Assembly: GCA_014529385.2 (NCBI GenBank)
Contig: CM043951.1
Location: 113,196,469-113,260,468 of the forward strand
Direction of reading: 5' to 3'
DNA length: 64,000 nucleotides
Source of the DNA: Adiantum capillus-veneris
Taxonomy: Eukaryota > Streptophyta > Polypodiopsida > Polypodiales > Pteridaceae
Below the pieces are notes generated by a model. That model saw only the letters and a program-made list of their open reading frames with translations. It ran no database searches and was not told the DNA's origin. Both the position numbers and the translations under genes were made by a program. Below, piece by piece: positions 12,575 through 23,365 of this stretch; position 1 is the first letter of the stretch, and each line of letters starts with the position of its first letter.

Positions 12575-13613
12575 ATGTCGTCCAACAATGATCGGCTTAG
12601 CCAAATTGTCAATGAGAAGCTCGACAAGAACAACTTCCATGCTTTGAATTTCATAATGACCAGTTTCCTCATGGGTAAAGTTTATTGGGACTATATTGAT
12701 GGAGCTCCGGGGGGTCACTATGTATAAATTGTGTATATCACGTGCGTTCAAGAACTATTTTTAACACTCCTTATTTGTGAATTTTGAAAAAATAAAATAC
12801 ACCATTTTTCTACTTAATCTGAAAATTTGTTTTCCAATTCCATTTTATGGTACCCTTTTGTATGTGAAAATGTGAGAAAAAAAAATGTAATATCCTCTTC
12901 TACTACACTCACATGATAGTCACAAAATTATTAAGTGAGCCCCCTAAGTGATGGAGATCATGAGACAAAACCACCATTTCCAGAGGAAGGTGTGAGTGCT
13001 TAGACGTTTAAAAATTAGAACCGGGGAGCTTGGAAGGTCATGTACTAGCTTTCTATGAGTGCACAAGACACTATATCTAGGTGCACATACAAGATGCTCA
13101 TACACCTTAGGAGGCTTGGGACAACTTACTATCATTGGATGTGACCAACACAAAGGCAAGGAAGCTGCAATTCAAGATTGAGCTGATACTATAAGGAACA
13201 AAAACCTATCCATCAATCACTATTCATTAAAGATAAAAAATATGTGTGAATCACTTGCATTGATTGGTGTTACAGTCGATGATGATGATAAAGTAGAAGT
13301 GTGTCTACGAGGTTTAGGCCTAGAATACAAACAGTTTAAAATTTGTATCCATCATCGAGAAAACATTCCCTCATTTATAGATTTGATGTCCTTACTAGCT
13401 GTGGAGACAATGAACTTGAGGGAGATTCTTCTACGCAGGGTAGAAACAATTTTGAATAGGTCATTTTCAACAAATAGAGCAAGAGGTCAAGGACATGTTA
13501 TAGGTCATGGACGAGGCCGAGGAAGAGGCAACCACCAAGCACAATTCACTAGAATAACAATCAGGGTCAAAAAACAGGCTGTCCAAGAAACTTTCGAGGT
13601 AGGGGGATTCTAA
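12575..13613 (+). pseudogene. copia gag, split by a MITE
   Basis: ATG at 12575 opens with DRLSQIVNEKLDKNNFHAL, the N-terminal gag motif of this copia group, and reads to DYIDG, where a 244-bp MITE plus its 8-bp target duplication interrupts. After 12957 gag resumes in fragments (for example TNTKARKLQFKIEL near 13145-13180), and a long piece at 13197-13612 contains NLSINHYSLKIK, DDKVEVCLRGLGLEYKQF and an RGRGRG-rich tail. Gag would form the cytoplasmic particle that packages element RNA. Several stops and frame changes make it non-functional. Confidence 0.85.
12705..12948. mobile_element. hAT-like MITE, copy 1 (in copia gag)
   Basis: This 244-bp non-coding insertion has imperfect terminal inverted repeats: CTCCGGGGGGTCACTATGTA at the left end and, reading inward from the right end, CTTAGGGGGCTCACTTAATA. 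It is flanked by TGATGGAG at 12697-12704 and 12949-12956. An 8-bp duplication is characteristic of hAT transposons. Removing the element and one duplicate restores a gag reading that agrees in place with the homologous gag at 44.6 kb, which supports the exact boundaries. It encodes no transposase and would have been moved by an enzyme from elsewhere. Confidence 0.8.
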
Positions 13614-13639
13614 GAGGTTGTGGAAATACGCACACAATA

Positions 13640-14335
13640 ATGTAGGTTAGCACGGAAAATGTAGTATGTTGTGGTTGTGGAAGACGTAGTCATTTTGAAC
13701 GTGACTGTCCAGAGAGGAGGAATCCAAACAATAATCCAATCGCTAGCAGGAATGTAGATGAGCCTGAGAGGCTATTTGCGGTATAGCACATGCTAAACAC
13801 TATGTATAAAAATGTGGAAAAATCCAGTGCTAATGTCTCACATGTGGATTTGGGTGCATCAAATCTCATGACTTGTCATGGTGAGTGGTTCAAGAAAATA
13901 CAGACTTTACAAAGTCCTGGTTATGTAGAGATTGGGATGATACTGCGCATTCCATTATGCATACAGAAAATGTGCCATTATCTATGATAGATGGTAAAGT
14001 AAAGTATTGGGATGATGCATTGCATGTACCCGACATAACAAAGAATTTGGTATCTATTGAGGAAATGCTCGTTGCACAAGAAAAGAAAGTGGGTAGAATG
14101 TTTACTTTAATTGGATGTAAATGTGCCTGAGGTGAATGATGCTGCCATGTTTTCATGAGCTACAAGTGTTGTTCTAGACATTGATATTTGACACAAATAT
14201 ATTGGCCATGTAAATTTGTGGAGGCTGCAAATGATGCAAACTAGAGAGATGGTTATAGGTTTTCCAATATTTGAAGTTGTTGAAAAACATAAAGTTTATG
14301 AAGCTTGTCAATTTAAAAACCAAGACATCCTTTCC
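13640..14335 (+). pseudogene. copia CCHC knuckle, protease and GAG-pre-integrase region
   Basis: A CCHC knuckle (CGCGRRSHFERDC) is visible at about 13662-13705. The aspartic protease active-site region reads VDLGAS at 13844-13861: the catalytic Asp is present, but the usual Ser/Thr is Leu. The protease continues through DDTAHSIMHTENVPLS to a zinc-binding pre-integrase part (KYIGHVN near 14193, YEACQFKNQD near 14298-14328). Frames change near 13940 and after 14130, with stops in between, so the product cannot be made. Confidence 0.8.
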
Positions 14336-14950
14336 TCATGATAAGAATGTAAGCAAGAATGCATTGAATATAGTGCATACATAGTACAATGTCCGAAAAA
14401 GACTGCATCTATGAGTGGACACAGATACTATGTGAGTTTCATTGAATGAAAAGTATGGGTCTATTTCATGAAGCAAAAAAGTGAGGTGCTTATGCACTTT
14501 CAAAATTTCAAAGTTATGGTTGAAAAACAGGTTTGGAAGCATGTAAAGTGCCCGAGTTAGATGGAGGGGGAGAATACTTCTCCAATGTGTTTGATGGTTT
14601 TTTGGAAAAGCATAGAATTCAGAGGTAGTTTTCATGCAGGTATACTCCACAGCAAAATGGTGTTGTCGAGTAGAATAACAAGCACATTGCAAAAGTTGCT
14701 AGAGTGTTGATGAATGAGAAGAACATACCTCATTATTATTGGGTTGAGGCTATTACTACAAGTGTTTACATTATGAATAGGAATAGTATTGTTGTAGTAC
14801 ATGATATGACACCAGAAGAGAAATTTAGTGGTGAAAAACCAGATGTATCATATTTTGAAGTGTTTGAATGTATTGATTATGTGCATGTGCCAGATGAGCT
14901 AAGAAGGAATCTTGATTTGAAAATAGAAAAATGTGCGATATTCCCTTGAG
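14336..14950 (+). pseudogene. copia integrase core remnant
   Basis: Pieces of the integrase core are spread over several frames: a SKNALNIVHT block near 14355, the region of the second Asp near 14555-14580, and QQNGVVE near 14650-14675, where the catalytic Glu is followed directly by a stop. From 14704, frame-intact sequence carries VLMNEKNIPHYYWVEA and the post-core motif VHVPDELRRNL. The 40-kb relative has the same motifs in one frame. Confidence 0.8.
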
Positions 14951-15054
14951 AAAAAAGGGTATAAATGCTACATTCCTATCACGAGTAAAGCGAGGTTGAG
15001 CAAGGATGTTGTTTTTTATGAAATGGCATGTTGGTATGTTGATGTAAAAGATGA

Positions 15055-15513
15055 TTGGAGGCTGATGTAAGAGATAATGTAGCTACAAATAATACAACTC
15101 TGCAGTTACAAGTCTTGAGTGGTCTGCAAGGGTCGTCTACTGCAAGTCATGGTGAGAATCCATGGAATGGCAAGTTGTGTAAAAGAGTGAGTCTTGCTAA
15201 CTCTTCAAACGTATCAAGGAAAGAGAAGGGAAAAGTTGATGTAGTCCCAAAGTTGTCAAATTTAAGTGGTGTTCATGATGATCGCAATAGCCCTGGATCT
15301 AAGCAGAGTTCAGATGAGCCTTTTGGCATACCCTCTATGAAGACGCTAGGTGCAAGAAGGATGCAAACAGGGAACAAGACACCTGGAAGTGATTCTAGAC
15401 CATGCAGGTCAGGAAGAGTAAGAAATCTCATGCAAAGATTGAATTATGATAGCTATGTGGTTCATCATTGTGAGTATATGGAAAATATTACAGAGGTCCG
15501 AGGAGAGAGGTAG
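15055..15513 (+). pseudogene. copia integrase-reverse transcriptase linker
   Basis: An open frame of about 150 codons rich in Ser, Asn and Lys, matching the low-complexity linker of the 40-kb copia element (shared SGLQGSSTASHGENPWNGKL and NVSRKEKGKVD). No catalytic domain is expected here. It ends at a TAG just before the reverse transcriptase region. Confidence 0.75.
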
Positions 15514-16890
15514 AACCAACATGTTTTGAGGATGCTGTTAAAGATGGAAAATGGTGGCAAGCTATGGATGAAGAGATGGCTACCCTGGATGCAAATGGAA
15601 CATTGGAGTTTGTGCCATTACCGAAGGGAAAGAAAGCAATTAGATGTAAATAGGTCTACAAAATAAAGCATAATCTTGATGGTAGTGTGAGCAGGCACAA
15701 GGCCACATGCTTGTATGGAAAAAGGTTTTGCACAAAATTATAGGATTGACTATGAGAAGACATTCACTCTTGTAGTGAAAATGGCTATTGTTTATGTGTT
15801 TATTGCGCCGGTTCACATGTTAAATTGGGTGTTGAAGTAAATGGATGTAAAGAATGCCCTTTGAATGAAGACTTGGAAGAAGTTGTGTATATGGATCAGC
15901 CACAAGGTTATGCAAATATGAGGCTACTTAATCTTATATGAAAGTTAATGAAAGCATTGTATGGGCTGAAGCAAGCACCTAGAGCTTTGTATGAGAGGAT
16001 TGTAGAATTTCTCATTTCATTGGGCTTTGAAATGTTTGATGTAGATCATTCATTGTGTGTGAAAAAGTATGAGACAAGATTTGTGGTGATATGCATCTAT
16101 GTAGATGATTTGGTTGTTGGAGGTGATAATGTGGCTAAAGTAGATTGCGTAGAGGCTCTACTTATGCAAAACTTGTGGTATTTCTTGGACATTGAAATAT
16201 TCGCACAGAAGAGAGTGTATGGCTGTCACAAAGACATTATGCATTGGAAATGTTGAAAAAGTATGGTATGGCTGATTCTAAACCAATTCCAATGCCCTTA
16301 GATTAGAATTTGAAGTTGGGGAATGATATCAGTCAAGTACTTGAGAATGATACCATGGACAAGAAGATTGTGGGTAGTTTGATACACTTGACTATCTCAC
16401 ATTCAGACTTGAGCTACATAGTTGGATGGTGAATTAGTTTATGTAGTCTCCAAGGAAACCACACTTAGATGCGGTGAGGCACAAGTTTGCTCTATGTGAG
16501 TGCTACTTTGGATTGTGCACTCTTTTATAGGGCTGATGTGGTGTTGTAGTTCTATGGCCACACCTATGAGTATTGGATTGGTAGTACATATGATCGCATG
16601 TCTACCAACACATTCATGTGTTCAGTTGGGAGTGCTGCTATCACATGGATCAGCAAGAAGCAGCCTACAGTTTCTCTTTTGACTATAGAGGTAGAGTATA
16701 GGGGTGCTACAATGGCGGCATGTGAGATAGCATGGCTGGGATTGCTACTTTAAGACTTTGGAGTAAGGATATAGAGGCCGATTGTCATCCATTGTGACAA
16801 CCTCAGTAGCATAGAATTGGAATGAAACCTAGTGTTCCATGCTGGGACAAAGCACATTGAGGCGCACTACTAGACGGTCCTTAGAGCCAA
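15514..16890 (+). pseudogene. copia reverse transcriptase and RNase H, broken
   Basis: Reverse transcriptase motifs run across frames from about 15560. The best part is MKALYGLKQAPRALYERIVEF (first residues at 15948), with the catalytic YVDDL at 16098-16112. RNase H follows with ITWISKKQPTVSLLTIEVEYRGA (about 16640-16710), HCDNLSSIELE (near 16795) and AGTKHIEAHY (about 16845-16872). The usual STEAEYR acidic motif reads TIEVEYR. Numerous stops and frameshifts abolish function. Confidence 0.85.
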
Positions 16891-16952
16891 TAACTACGAA
16901 AATTTGGATTGATTCTTGGCATATAGGAGCTGGCATTGATCTTTAGGGAGAG

Positions 16953-17265
16953 TGTTGACATATCAAGATAATTACCACCCATAGTTATCATCAATGGCAC
17001 ACTTTGGTGGATACACATATCTCCGCTAGTGATACTATAACTGTACTACACTGATTTCGTCTACCTACTAGAGTGATAAGACACTTATCCATTCACCTCA
17101 CTCACTATTAGTCTACACTAGATTGTTGTACTAGTCCCCTTTTGTTTTGTATTTTCCCTTATGTTTTGTAGACCTCTTATTTTGAGTTAGTGAAGAAGAA
17201 GAAGAACAATTTCTTGCCTCCATCTTTGTGTGTGTGTGTGTGTGTGTTTGCCAAAGCTCAAGCGC

Positions 17266-17303
<38 letters not shown>

Positions 17304-17322
17304 CTCTCTCTCTCTCTCAACA
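16953..17322 (+). repeat. copia 3' LTR
   Basis: Starts TGTTGACA immediately after the polypurine tract and ends CTCAACA, giving the TGTTG...CAACA inverted ends shared with the 40-kb element. It contains a GAAGAAGAAGAAGAA tract in the same relative place as in that LTR, then TG, CT and TATC microsatellites (17228-17318) just before the end. Confidence 0.75.
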
Positions 17323-17576
17323 TCATGTATACCATTTTTGGATATGTATATTGAGAAACTAAGTGTTTGTTCATGCTCTATACAATTTTGGTGAAAATTT
17401 TGAGTTTTTACTTTGTTTTCAGGAAAAACTCTGTCATATTTTTCCCAAATTCTCGCAATGTTTTATTCATATCTTCAATTTACTTTCTAATGGCTTAGTG
17501 GTCAAGTCTGACTCCCACTTTGACAAGTTCTTTGTCACTTGCATATGCTTGTGTGGCTACAAATTACAGGCAGTCA

Positions 17577-17856
17577 CTCAGAGGGGGTCACTTAATAATT
17601 ATGTGACTATCACGTGAGTGCAGCAGAAGGGTTATTAAATTTCATCTTTTCTTTACATTTTTGCATAAAGAGGGGTACCATAAAATGGAATTGGGAAAAA
17701 AAATTACAGATTAAATAAAAAAGGGTGTATTTTATTTGTCAACATTTCACAAATAAGGAGTTTTAAAAATAGTTCTTGAATGCACGCGATATACACAATG
17801 TATACATACTGACCACCACCACCACCACCCCTCCCCCCCCCCCCCCCCCCCTCGAG
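17577..17856. mobile_element. hAT-like MITE, copy 2 (inverted, microsatellite-expanded)
   Basis: Reverse orientation relative to the 12.7-kb copy. The plus-strand left end CTCAGAGGGGGTCACTTAAT matches the right end of copy 1, and the interior matches throughout (for example CACAAATAAGGAG and the reverse of CACTATGTATA). The opposite terminal repeat has expanded into (CCA)n plus C19, lengthening the element to 280 bp. Flanks GGCAGTCA (17569-17576) and GATAGTCA (17857-17864) look like an aged 8-bp target duplication with two transitions. Confidence 0.7.
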
Positions 17857-17864
17857 GATAGTCA

Positions 17865-18384
17865 TAGGTTTCACAAGTTTTAGCGGATTGCAAATTGTGG
17901 AGCTGTTTTTTGCATATGTGAGCATTGATTTTGATGCGATTGGTCATGGGTTTCATGATTGTGTAGTGGTCGAGTGATCCCCCACACTTTGCTACCATTT
18001 TTGCACGATTCATGGTGAGATTTCCTCTAGGTTTTCACGCCATTTTGTCTATGCTTGCGATGTTGGCATTGTGGTCAGACAGGAAACATTACACCGCCGT
18101 TATTTCAAACATATGAAGTAGCGTTCAATCGTATGGTGTATGACATTAGCATGATGCATCGTGGAAGCTTTGTAAACCATACAAAGTCAATTGAGAGATT
18201 TAAATGCAAACTCTAGCATGGATACGCACGCTTACCTATCACTTGAGCCGATACGACTGCATGTATATGAAGTGAGCGAGCCAATGGGTATAGTTTGAGA
18301 GAGTCTCTCACCAGTTTCTTTATACATAGTAGTAGTTTAGCTAGTAGCACTCACTTATTAGCGCATCACCTTTATGTGGGAGGT
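17865..18384. other. unassigned DNA
   Basis: No gene, repeat partner or transposon motif recognised. Confidence 0.5.
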
Positions 18385-18770
18385 TGTTGGGACAAAGACA
18401 CTGCGCCTTTTCCCGAGGCTGGACACCACCCACGGTGTGTATATACACTTCCTTATTCATGTAGATATACAATGAATAAGGGGCTCCTCGTTCAAGAGGT
18501 TACCCACACAACACATTCATGCTTCGGGCCCCTTCTGTGCACACCACACTATACCGCACACATACGCATCTACACACGAGCGTACTTTCAGACAACTCAA
18601 TTATCTATACACTTCCATATTCATGTAGATATACATTGAATAAGGGGGTCCTCATTATAGAGGTTGCTTTACCCACACAACACATTGCTACTTCTCCCCT
18701 TCTCTGCATGCACCGCACCGTGTATCGCACACGAGTGTACTTTCAAACAACTCAATTATCTATTCATAGG
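18385..18770. repeat. LTR-like repeat with internal duplication
   Basis: Begins TGTTGGGACAAAGACACTGCG, a typical copia-type LTR opening. Two imperfect direct copies of a roughly 165-bp module lie at about 18440-18600 and 18603-18770, both containing ATTCATGTAGATATACA, then TGAATAAGGGG, and later CACACGAG(C/T)GTACTTTCA. A related sequence in the same orientation is found at 48738-49000. No coding region is attached, so this may be a solo or truncated LTR. Confidence 0.6.
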
Positions 18771-19268
18771 ATATGTACATAATCACTTCTCAAGGAAGAA
18801 AACATAAACACAAACACCCACTTTCTCCTCTTGTTTAAGTATAAAAGCCACAATTATGCATGTACAGAACAGTGAAGTTCAATAGACAATGCTTTTGGCT
18901 TTGAGGATATGGGGCGCTAAGACTCACTCACGACCCTATGGCGTTTGTGTAGAGTGTACAAAGTAGGACATCAACTAAAAAGTTATGGTCTTCACATGGT
19001 TTTCGATTTGCGAGAAGAATTAACCTTTTACTAGTGGCTCATGCCTAAAATTACAAGTGTAACAATGATAATGTCCACTAGTTCTCTCTCGATATATGAA
19101 AACATAGTTAGAGATTTATCAAAGATACCCAGTACTTCATATTGGTTGGTTGGGGACCGCACAATAGTGTCCCTGCACATGGGCACAATCTTAAGCTTTA
19201 GGATTCAAGAAGCCTAGAAGAGCATCGACTTATAAATTCCAGTGTCCCGCATGTGATGTGATTCTATA
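18771..19268. other. unassigned DNA
   Basis: Contains a TATA-like TATAAAAG at 18840-18847 but no recognisable gene or repeat. Confidence 0.45.
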
Positions 19269-19271
19269 TTA

Positions 19272-19555
19272 GGGCATGGTCACGCGAGGCTTAGTTATCA
19301 GTTATTGATAACTATGCCAACTATGCATAGACAAAGCATTTAATGAAAAACTAAGCCTTTTGCATGGTCGCGCGATGCTTAGTTATTCATTTATCCTCCC
19401 AACTATGCCTTCAACTTCACAACTATGCCAAATTCAGCATAGCTACAAAGGGTAAGCTTAGTAAGTCATTTAATGCTTCTTTTTGCGTGTGACCAAGAAT
19501 GAGGCTTAGTTATCTGTTCAAATAACTGATAACTAAGCCTCGCGTGACCATTGCC
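19272..19555. mobile_element. Tourist-like (PIF/Harbinger) MITE
   Basis: A 284-bp element with long terminal inverted repeats, GGGCATGGTCACGCGAGGCT on the left and GGCAATGGTCACGCGAGGCT read inward from the right, extending through TTAGTTATCAGTTATT. It is flanked by TTA at 19269-19271 and 19556-19558, the duplication typical of PIF/Harbinger elements. Each end can fold into its own hairpin, and a third, internal copy of the end motif (GCATGGTCGCGCGATGCTTA) starts near 19358. It is non-coding and depends on an outside transposase. Confidence 0.85.
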
Positions 19556-19558
19556 TTA

Positions 19559-20296
19559 TCTCTCTTATGTTACCAAAAGTCTCATTTGATAACAAAAAGT
19601 TAGTTCCACATTGAGGAATGCCCATGTACTATTATACTACGCAATGAATGACGAGCCTTAAGATTCAAAAAGAGAAGTGTGGAGCTGTCAATGCAAGGAC
19701 ATGCAAGTGATTGTTTGGTTGGGGCCGAATAAGCGGCTGGGCCTAGTGAAAGGAGTGGATGAGAGGGAGTTCCTTGGAACTTTGCTTTGACGGAATTCTT
19801 GTGTGCTTGACCTGCGTGTTGAGAGAGAGAGAGAGAGAGAGGGAGCTTGCGCACATGCCGTGGTGTCGGCGGCAAGCCGATTGAGTGTGAACGTTGATTA
19901 TCTATCGGGAGTTTGCGCACATGCGAGAGCGCCGATTGCCCTTGGTTGCAGAGTCAACGTCTTTTGTCATGTTGTTAGGTGTCGCAGCCATCACGCTTCT
20001 CCTTTGCACGAAATGACTCTCGACTGGGGATGACCGTTTAGGCTTCCGCCATGACATTCCGATGGTGCCGATGAGAGCGCCGGTTACTGAGCGCAGGGGC
20101 GTGGTGGGACACTGGTGGGCCTCCTGCACTTTTGCACAGGAAACGACCACCGTGCATTGCATGTGTGTAGCCTAAGAGAGAGAGAGAAGAAGAGAGTTTT
20201 AATGTCGTAGGAAACTATCACAAGAGACCTTAAAGATCTAGCCGACGAGGAGAGTTGAACTCAAGACTGTTATTCAAGAGGGAAATGGCATACACT

Positions 20297-20299
<3 letters not shown>
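19559..20299. other. unassigned DNA with a GA tract
   Basis: No recognised gene. The part 19700-20160 is GC-richer, carries a (GA)n at about 19820-19842 and two similar blocks (GCGCACATGCCG near 19850 and GCGCACATGCGA near 19914). Open frames on both strands lack recognisable domains. Confidence 0.45.

Positions 20300-20333
<34 letters not shown>
20300..20333. repeat. (GA)n microsatellite
   Basis: About 17 GA dinucleotides. Confidence 0.9.
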
Positions 20334-20337
<4 letters not shown>

Positions 20338-21655
20338 TTGAAATTGGCTCGAGAATTGAGTACAAAAACAGCTTAGCGTGTGTGTGGGTGCAAGCACTTC
20401 CAATTGCCACTTGTGGGAGAAGCAGGAAACACGCAAGCTGCTCAGCAGCACGATTTGACAAGGTCTATTGGAATAGCTTGTGGGATTATCTTGTTGACAA
20501 AAGGCAAGTACACCACTACTATAAAACCAGACTCCAGCACTATTCACCATATAACAATTTAACAAAGGCACAAAACTATAAACTATAATTATAGCTTATG
20601 TATCTGAACAGTGTTCGGGAAAAATGTGTCTCAGCTTAATATCGTGCCGTTTTCCATTTCAAAAATGCCGGTTGAGGCCAAGCGCAAAACAGCCTAAGCA
20701 ATATGAGTATCAGTGAGCAAAAAGGGAAGCCAAGAGTGAGCAACCAACCATATCATAATGGAGCCCAAATTCCAATGCCAACATGGCGCACGTCCACAAG
20801 CGCGAAGACAAGTGCTGGCCACCTTGCCCTCGTCGCTGCACCCAACCTTGACGCCATCTGCACGTGACGTATGACCTTCCCACCATCTTGCAAGCTTGCT
20901 GCCAGCGTATATTACATACAAAACCCCTCTAACCCATTTTGCTTCTCTTAACCCAGCTGCATCTTTCTAGATTCCCATAAAAGAAACAGATCCAAAATGT
21001 CGTGCTCTACTTTGCTATTTACTCCCTAATGTCTACAACTTTTCCAAGGTCTTTCAGTTAATGAGGCTAAGATCGTCTTTCAATTCCTAAGGATAGCTCA
21101 ACTGATGAGGTTAAGCTTTCCCTAAGGATAAATTTAACTCGGTAGTTCTCGCTTAGCACTATCTGGTGAGATTCCCCTCTTAAACTTCCTCCGTTCAACT
21201 CTTGCGGGTTGCTCGGCCAGATTGCCTTTGTAATACGCACATTCTCCTGCTTTCCAAACCCAGTAGGTCTACATCACCGTCCATGCACGTTGTGATTTCA
21301 CCTTGCTCAAAAGGTGTGGTCACTTTTGAGTTCGGGCTTTGTTAGAGGGTATCTCAAAAGATACCCTTTGGAAAAGTAAAGCAAAAAAAGGGGGAAGGCA
21401 CGTCGAGGAGAGAGATAGAGGTGAGAGAGAGATTTTTTTGGAACCCCAAGTAAAAGGGGGAGCGATTTTTTGTTGGGTGCACACAGATAATCACAAGGGA
21501 GCAAGGGCGAGAGATGGGGTGTCTCAACACAGATCCGTAAAGAGAGGGAGAATGCCAAAGAAGACGTGAGGGAGACAAAGATGTCCTGTTTGAGTGGATG
21601 TGCAACAAGTGGAGAGACATAGGCGGACATGGCATGTGCAATGCGCAAAGAGAGA
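20334..21655. other. unassigned DNA
   Basis: No recognised gene. A TATA-like TATAAAA occurs at 20520-20526, and an imperfect repeat around CTAAGGATA is seen near 21088 and 21122. Nothing connects these to a transcript. Confidence 0.4.
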
Positions 21656-21674
21656 GGGGGGGGGGGGGGGGGGG
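21656..21674. repeat. G19 homopolymer tract
   Basis: Nineteen G residues after a GA-rich stretch, just before a chromovirus-type LTR. Confidence 0.85.
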
Positions 21675-21684
21675 TGGTTCTTCC

Positions 21685-21827
21685 TGTAGAACATGCCTAG
21701 GGTAAGACTGGGCAGGCCAAGGGCCAGGACGAACATGTAGTCAAGGGGTGCTATATTTTTAGCAAGCTATGAGTCTATATATAGCGAGGTTGGGTGGAGA
21801 GTTGTAGGTTCAAGTCCCCCGTCCTCA
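21685..21827 (+). repeat. 5' LTR (about 143 bp) of a chromovirus-like gypsy
   Basis: Starts near TGTAGAACATGCCTAGGG and ends CCGTCCTCA. The body (GGGTAAGACTGGGCAGGCC ... CTATGAGTCTATATATAG) matches the LTR at 47557-47695 and, in reverse, the one at 23226-23365. It is followed three bases later by an initiator-Met primer-binding site, so it acts as a 5' LTR reading rightwards. Confidence 0.8.
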
Positions 21828-21830
21828 TAT

Positions 21831-21842
21831 TGGTATCAGAGC
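21831..21842 (+). promoter_or_regulatory. primer-binding site for initiator Met-tRNA
   Basis: TGGTATCAGAGC, the sequence complementary to the 3' end of plant initiator Met-tRNA used to prime minus-strand cDNA, located three bases after the LTR end. Confidence 0.9.
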
Positions 21843-23225
21843 TCATGGGGCAGACAACCATGCAGGAAGGGGGAAAAGCTTGGAGTTTGAATGTATTCTC
21901 TCTCGTTGTAAATCTATCTCTCTTGCTCTTATCAAGGCCTCTACCTCTCTTGGGCTCGTTGCAGCAAGTGGTGGAGAGAAGGAAGAAGTCTCAAGTACTC
22001 CGGCGTGGACAAAACTGCTTGGCCATGGTGGAGAAGACAGAGGAGGGTGTGTCGACAAGCACGCGAGTACGGTTGCTTAAAGAAAAGAGAAGCTAGATAT
22101 TGATCTTCACAATATCGTGCGTGCATGGGCTTGTTGGGTGTGCGATGGATTGTAGGACAAGTCTTGCTGAGGGACCGTGGTGGCCAAAAGACCTCTTTAG
22201 AGCATTCATGCTTCTTCATCCTCTAGGTGCAGGTTTGCAACTTGCTATCATTGAGTTGAGGTGCCCTTGAGTATGAACTCAAGGGCCACCATAATGTTTT
22301 CGCCTTGGCCAAGGGACTGGTTCCATGTGTCTTGTTGATATTCCCAACCATGAACTCATCAAGAAGGGAAAGGCCCTCAGGTTTTGTAATCTTTGCATTG
22401 AGATTTTGTGACGATGTCTTCAGTAGCAGTCATGTTGCAAAAATTACAGAAATTGTATGTTCCCTTTCTTAAGGTTACAACTTCAAGCAAGGAAGTGGCC
22501 GACCAAGCAAGAAGGATGTAGGTTCTCAGGACCGCATGCAAGGACTAAGGCAAAAGCATGCAAGTCATGCAAACTGCAAAACAGATGAAATCGGTTGGTT
22601 TGTAGAAAGCTTCAGGATTTACTATCGAGCGCCAAGCAAGACTCAATGCTTGATGTGTTTCTCATCACTTGATGGAGATGTGTTCAAAGGCATCTCGGCA
22701 TGGAAATTCCTAGAAGAAAATTAAATCTTGGTTCAATTTTCGTAACCTGTAGTAACCACCAATGAGTATGGGAGTGCGGTTTTCTTGGATGTAGGATGGC
22801 CAAACAAATCAAAGATCTTCTCTTCAAGGGAGCAGTACCGAGGGTCTTTCTATGTCAATAAGTATGTTCAAAATAGAGTTCCAATTTTTGCATTTGATTC
22901 AGTTCTCTAGATTGATTGGGCATTGCCTTTTAACACTGGTGGTAGTATCCAAAGCTAAGATACACTCATTTTGAGTTGTGTCATTCGAAGGTGAGGACAA
23001 TTAGCCAAGCTTCTGGATATTCCTCATAGAGATTCCATTGGTACGTCATTCCATTGCAGTAAGACCACTTAAGGCAAGCCTTGTGGCTTGTGAGAAAAAT
23101 CTCTTTTTAGTATACTTTTTCTCGACGAAGGTGAAAAAGCTGTTCTGCAGGGTCGACTAATTATTGAAATTCAAGAAGCCGACATACATCTTTCTCTCTA
23201 GTTCAATTTTTTTATATTTGTTGTC
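21843..23225. other. internal region of a chromovirus-like element, no domain recognised
   Basis: Lies between a right-reading 5' LTR/PBS and a left-reading 3' LTR. It should begin with gag of the plus-strand element, but no Gag, protease or polymerase motif is recognisable in any frame. The region may be rearranged or strongly decayed. Confidence 0.4.
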
Positions 23226-23365
23226 TAAGACCAGAGGGAGCTGGACCCTGAAACTCTCCACACAACCTTGCTAGATATAGACTCATAGCCTACTAGAATA
23301 TAGCACCCCTTGACCATGTGTCTATTCTGGACCTTGGCCTGCTCGGTCTTACCCTAGGCATGACA
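23226..23365 (-). repeat. 3' LTR (140 bp) of a chromovirus-like gypsy, minus strand
   Basis: On the minus strand it starts TGTCATGCCTAGGGTAAGAC, directly after a polypurine tract (minus-strand CTCCAAGGGGAGAGTAA, 23366-23382), and matches the 21.7- and 47.6-kb LTRs along its length. This copy is older than the 47.6-kb copy, judged by more mismatches near its end. Confidence 0.8.

Larger units (their letters stand above)
12575..17322 (+). mobile_element. degenerate Ty1/copia element (gag-PR-IN-RT-RNaseH, 3' LTR)
   Basis: All copia domains occur in order on the plus strand: gag, CCHC knuckle, protease, integrase, reverse transcriptase and RNase H, then a polypurine tract (TTTAGGGAGAG, about 16942-16952) and a 3' LTR starting TGTTGACA. 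It belongs to the same family group as the element at 40.0-45.1 kb: gag, linker and RNase H motifs align throughout and both LTRs start TGTTGA and end CAACA. It is far older, with many stops and frameshifts and a MITE inserted in gag. No 5' LTR matching the 3' LTR is visible upstream of 12575. Confidence 0.9.

Noticed and set aside
17470-17570. tRNA-like stretch around GGCTTAGTGGTCAAG
   Set aside because: No matching acceptor stem and no proper T-arm, and it abuts the left end of a MITE.
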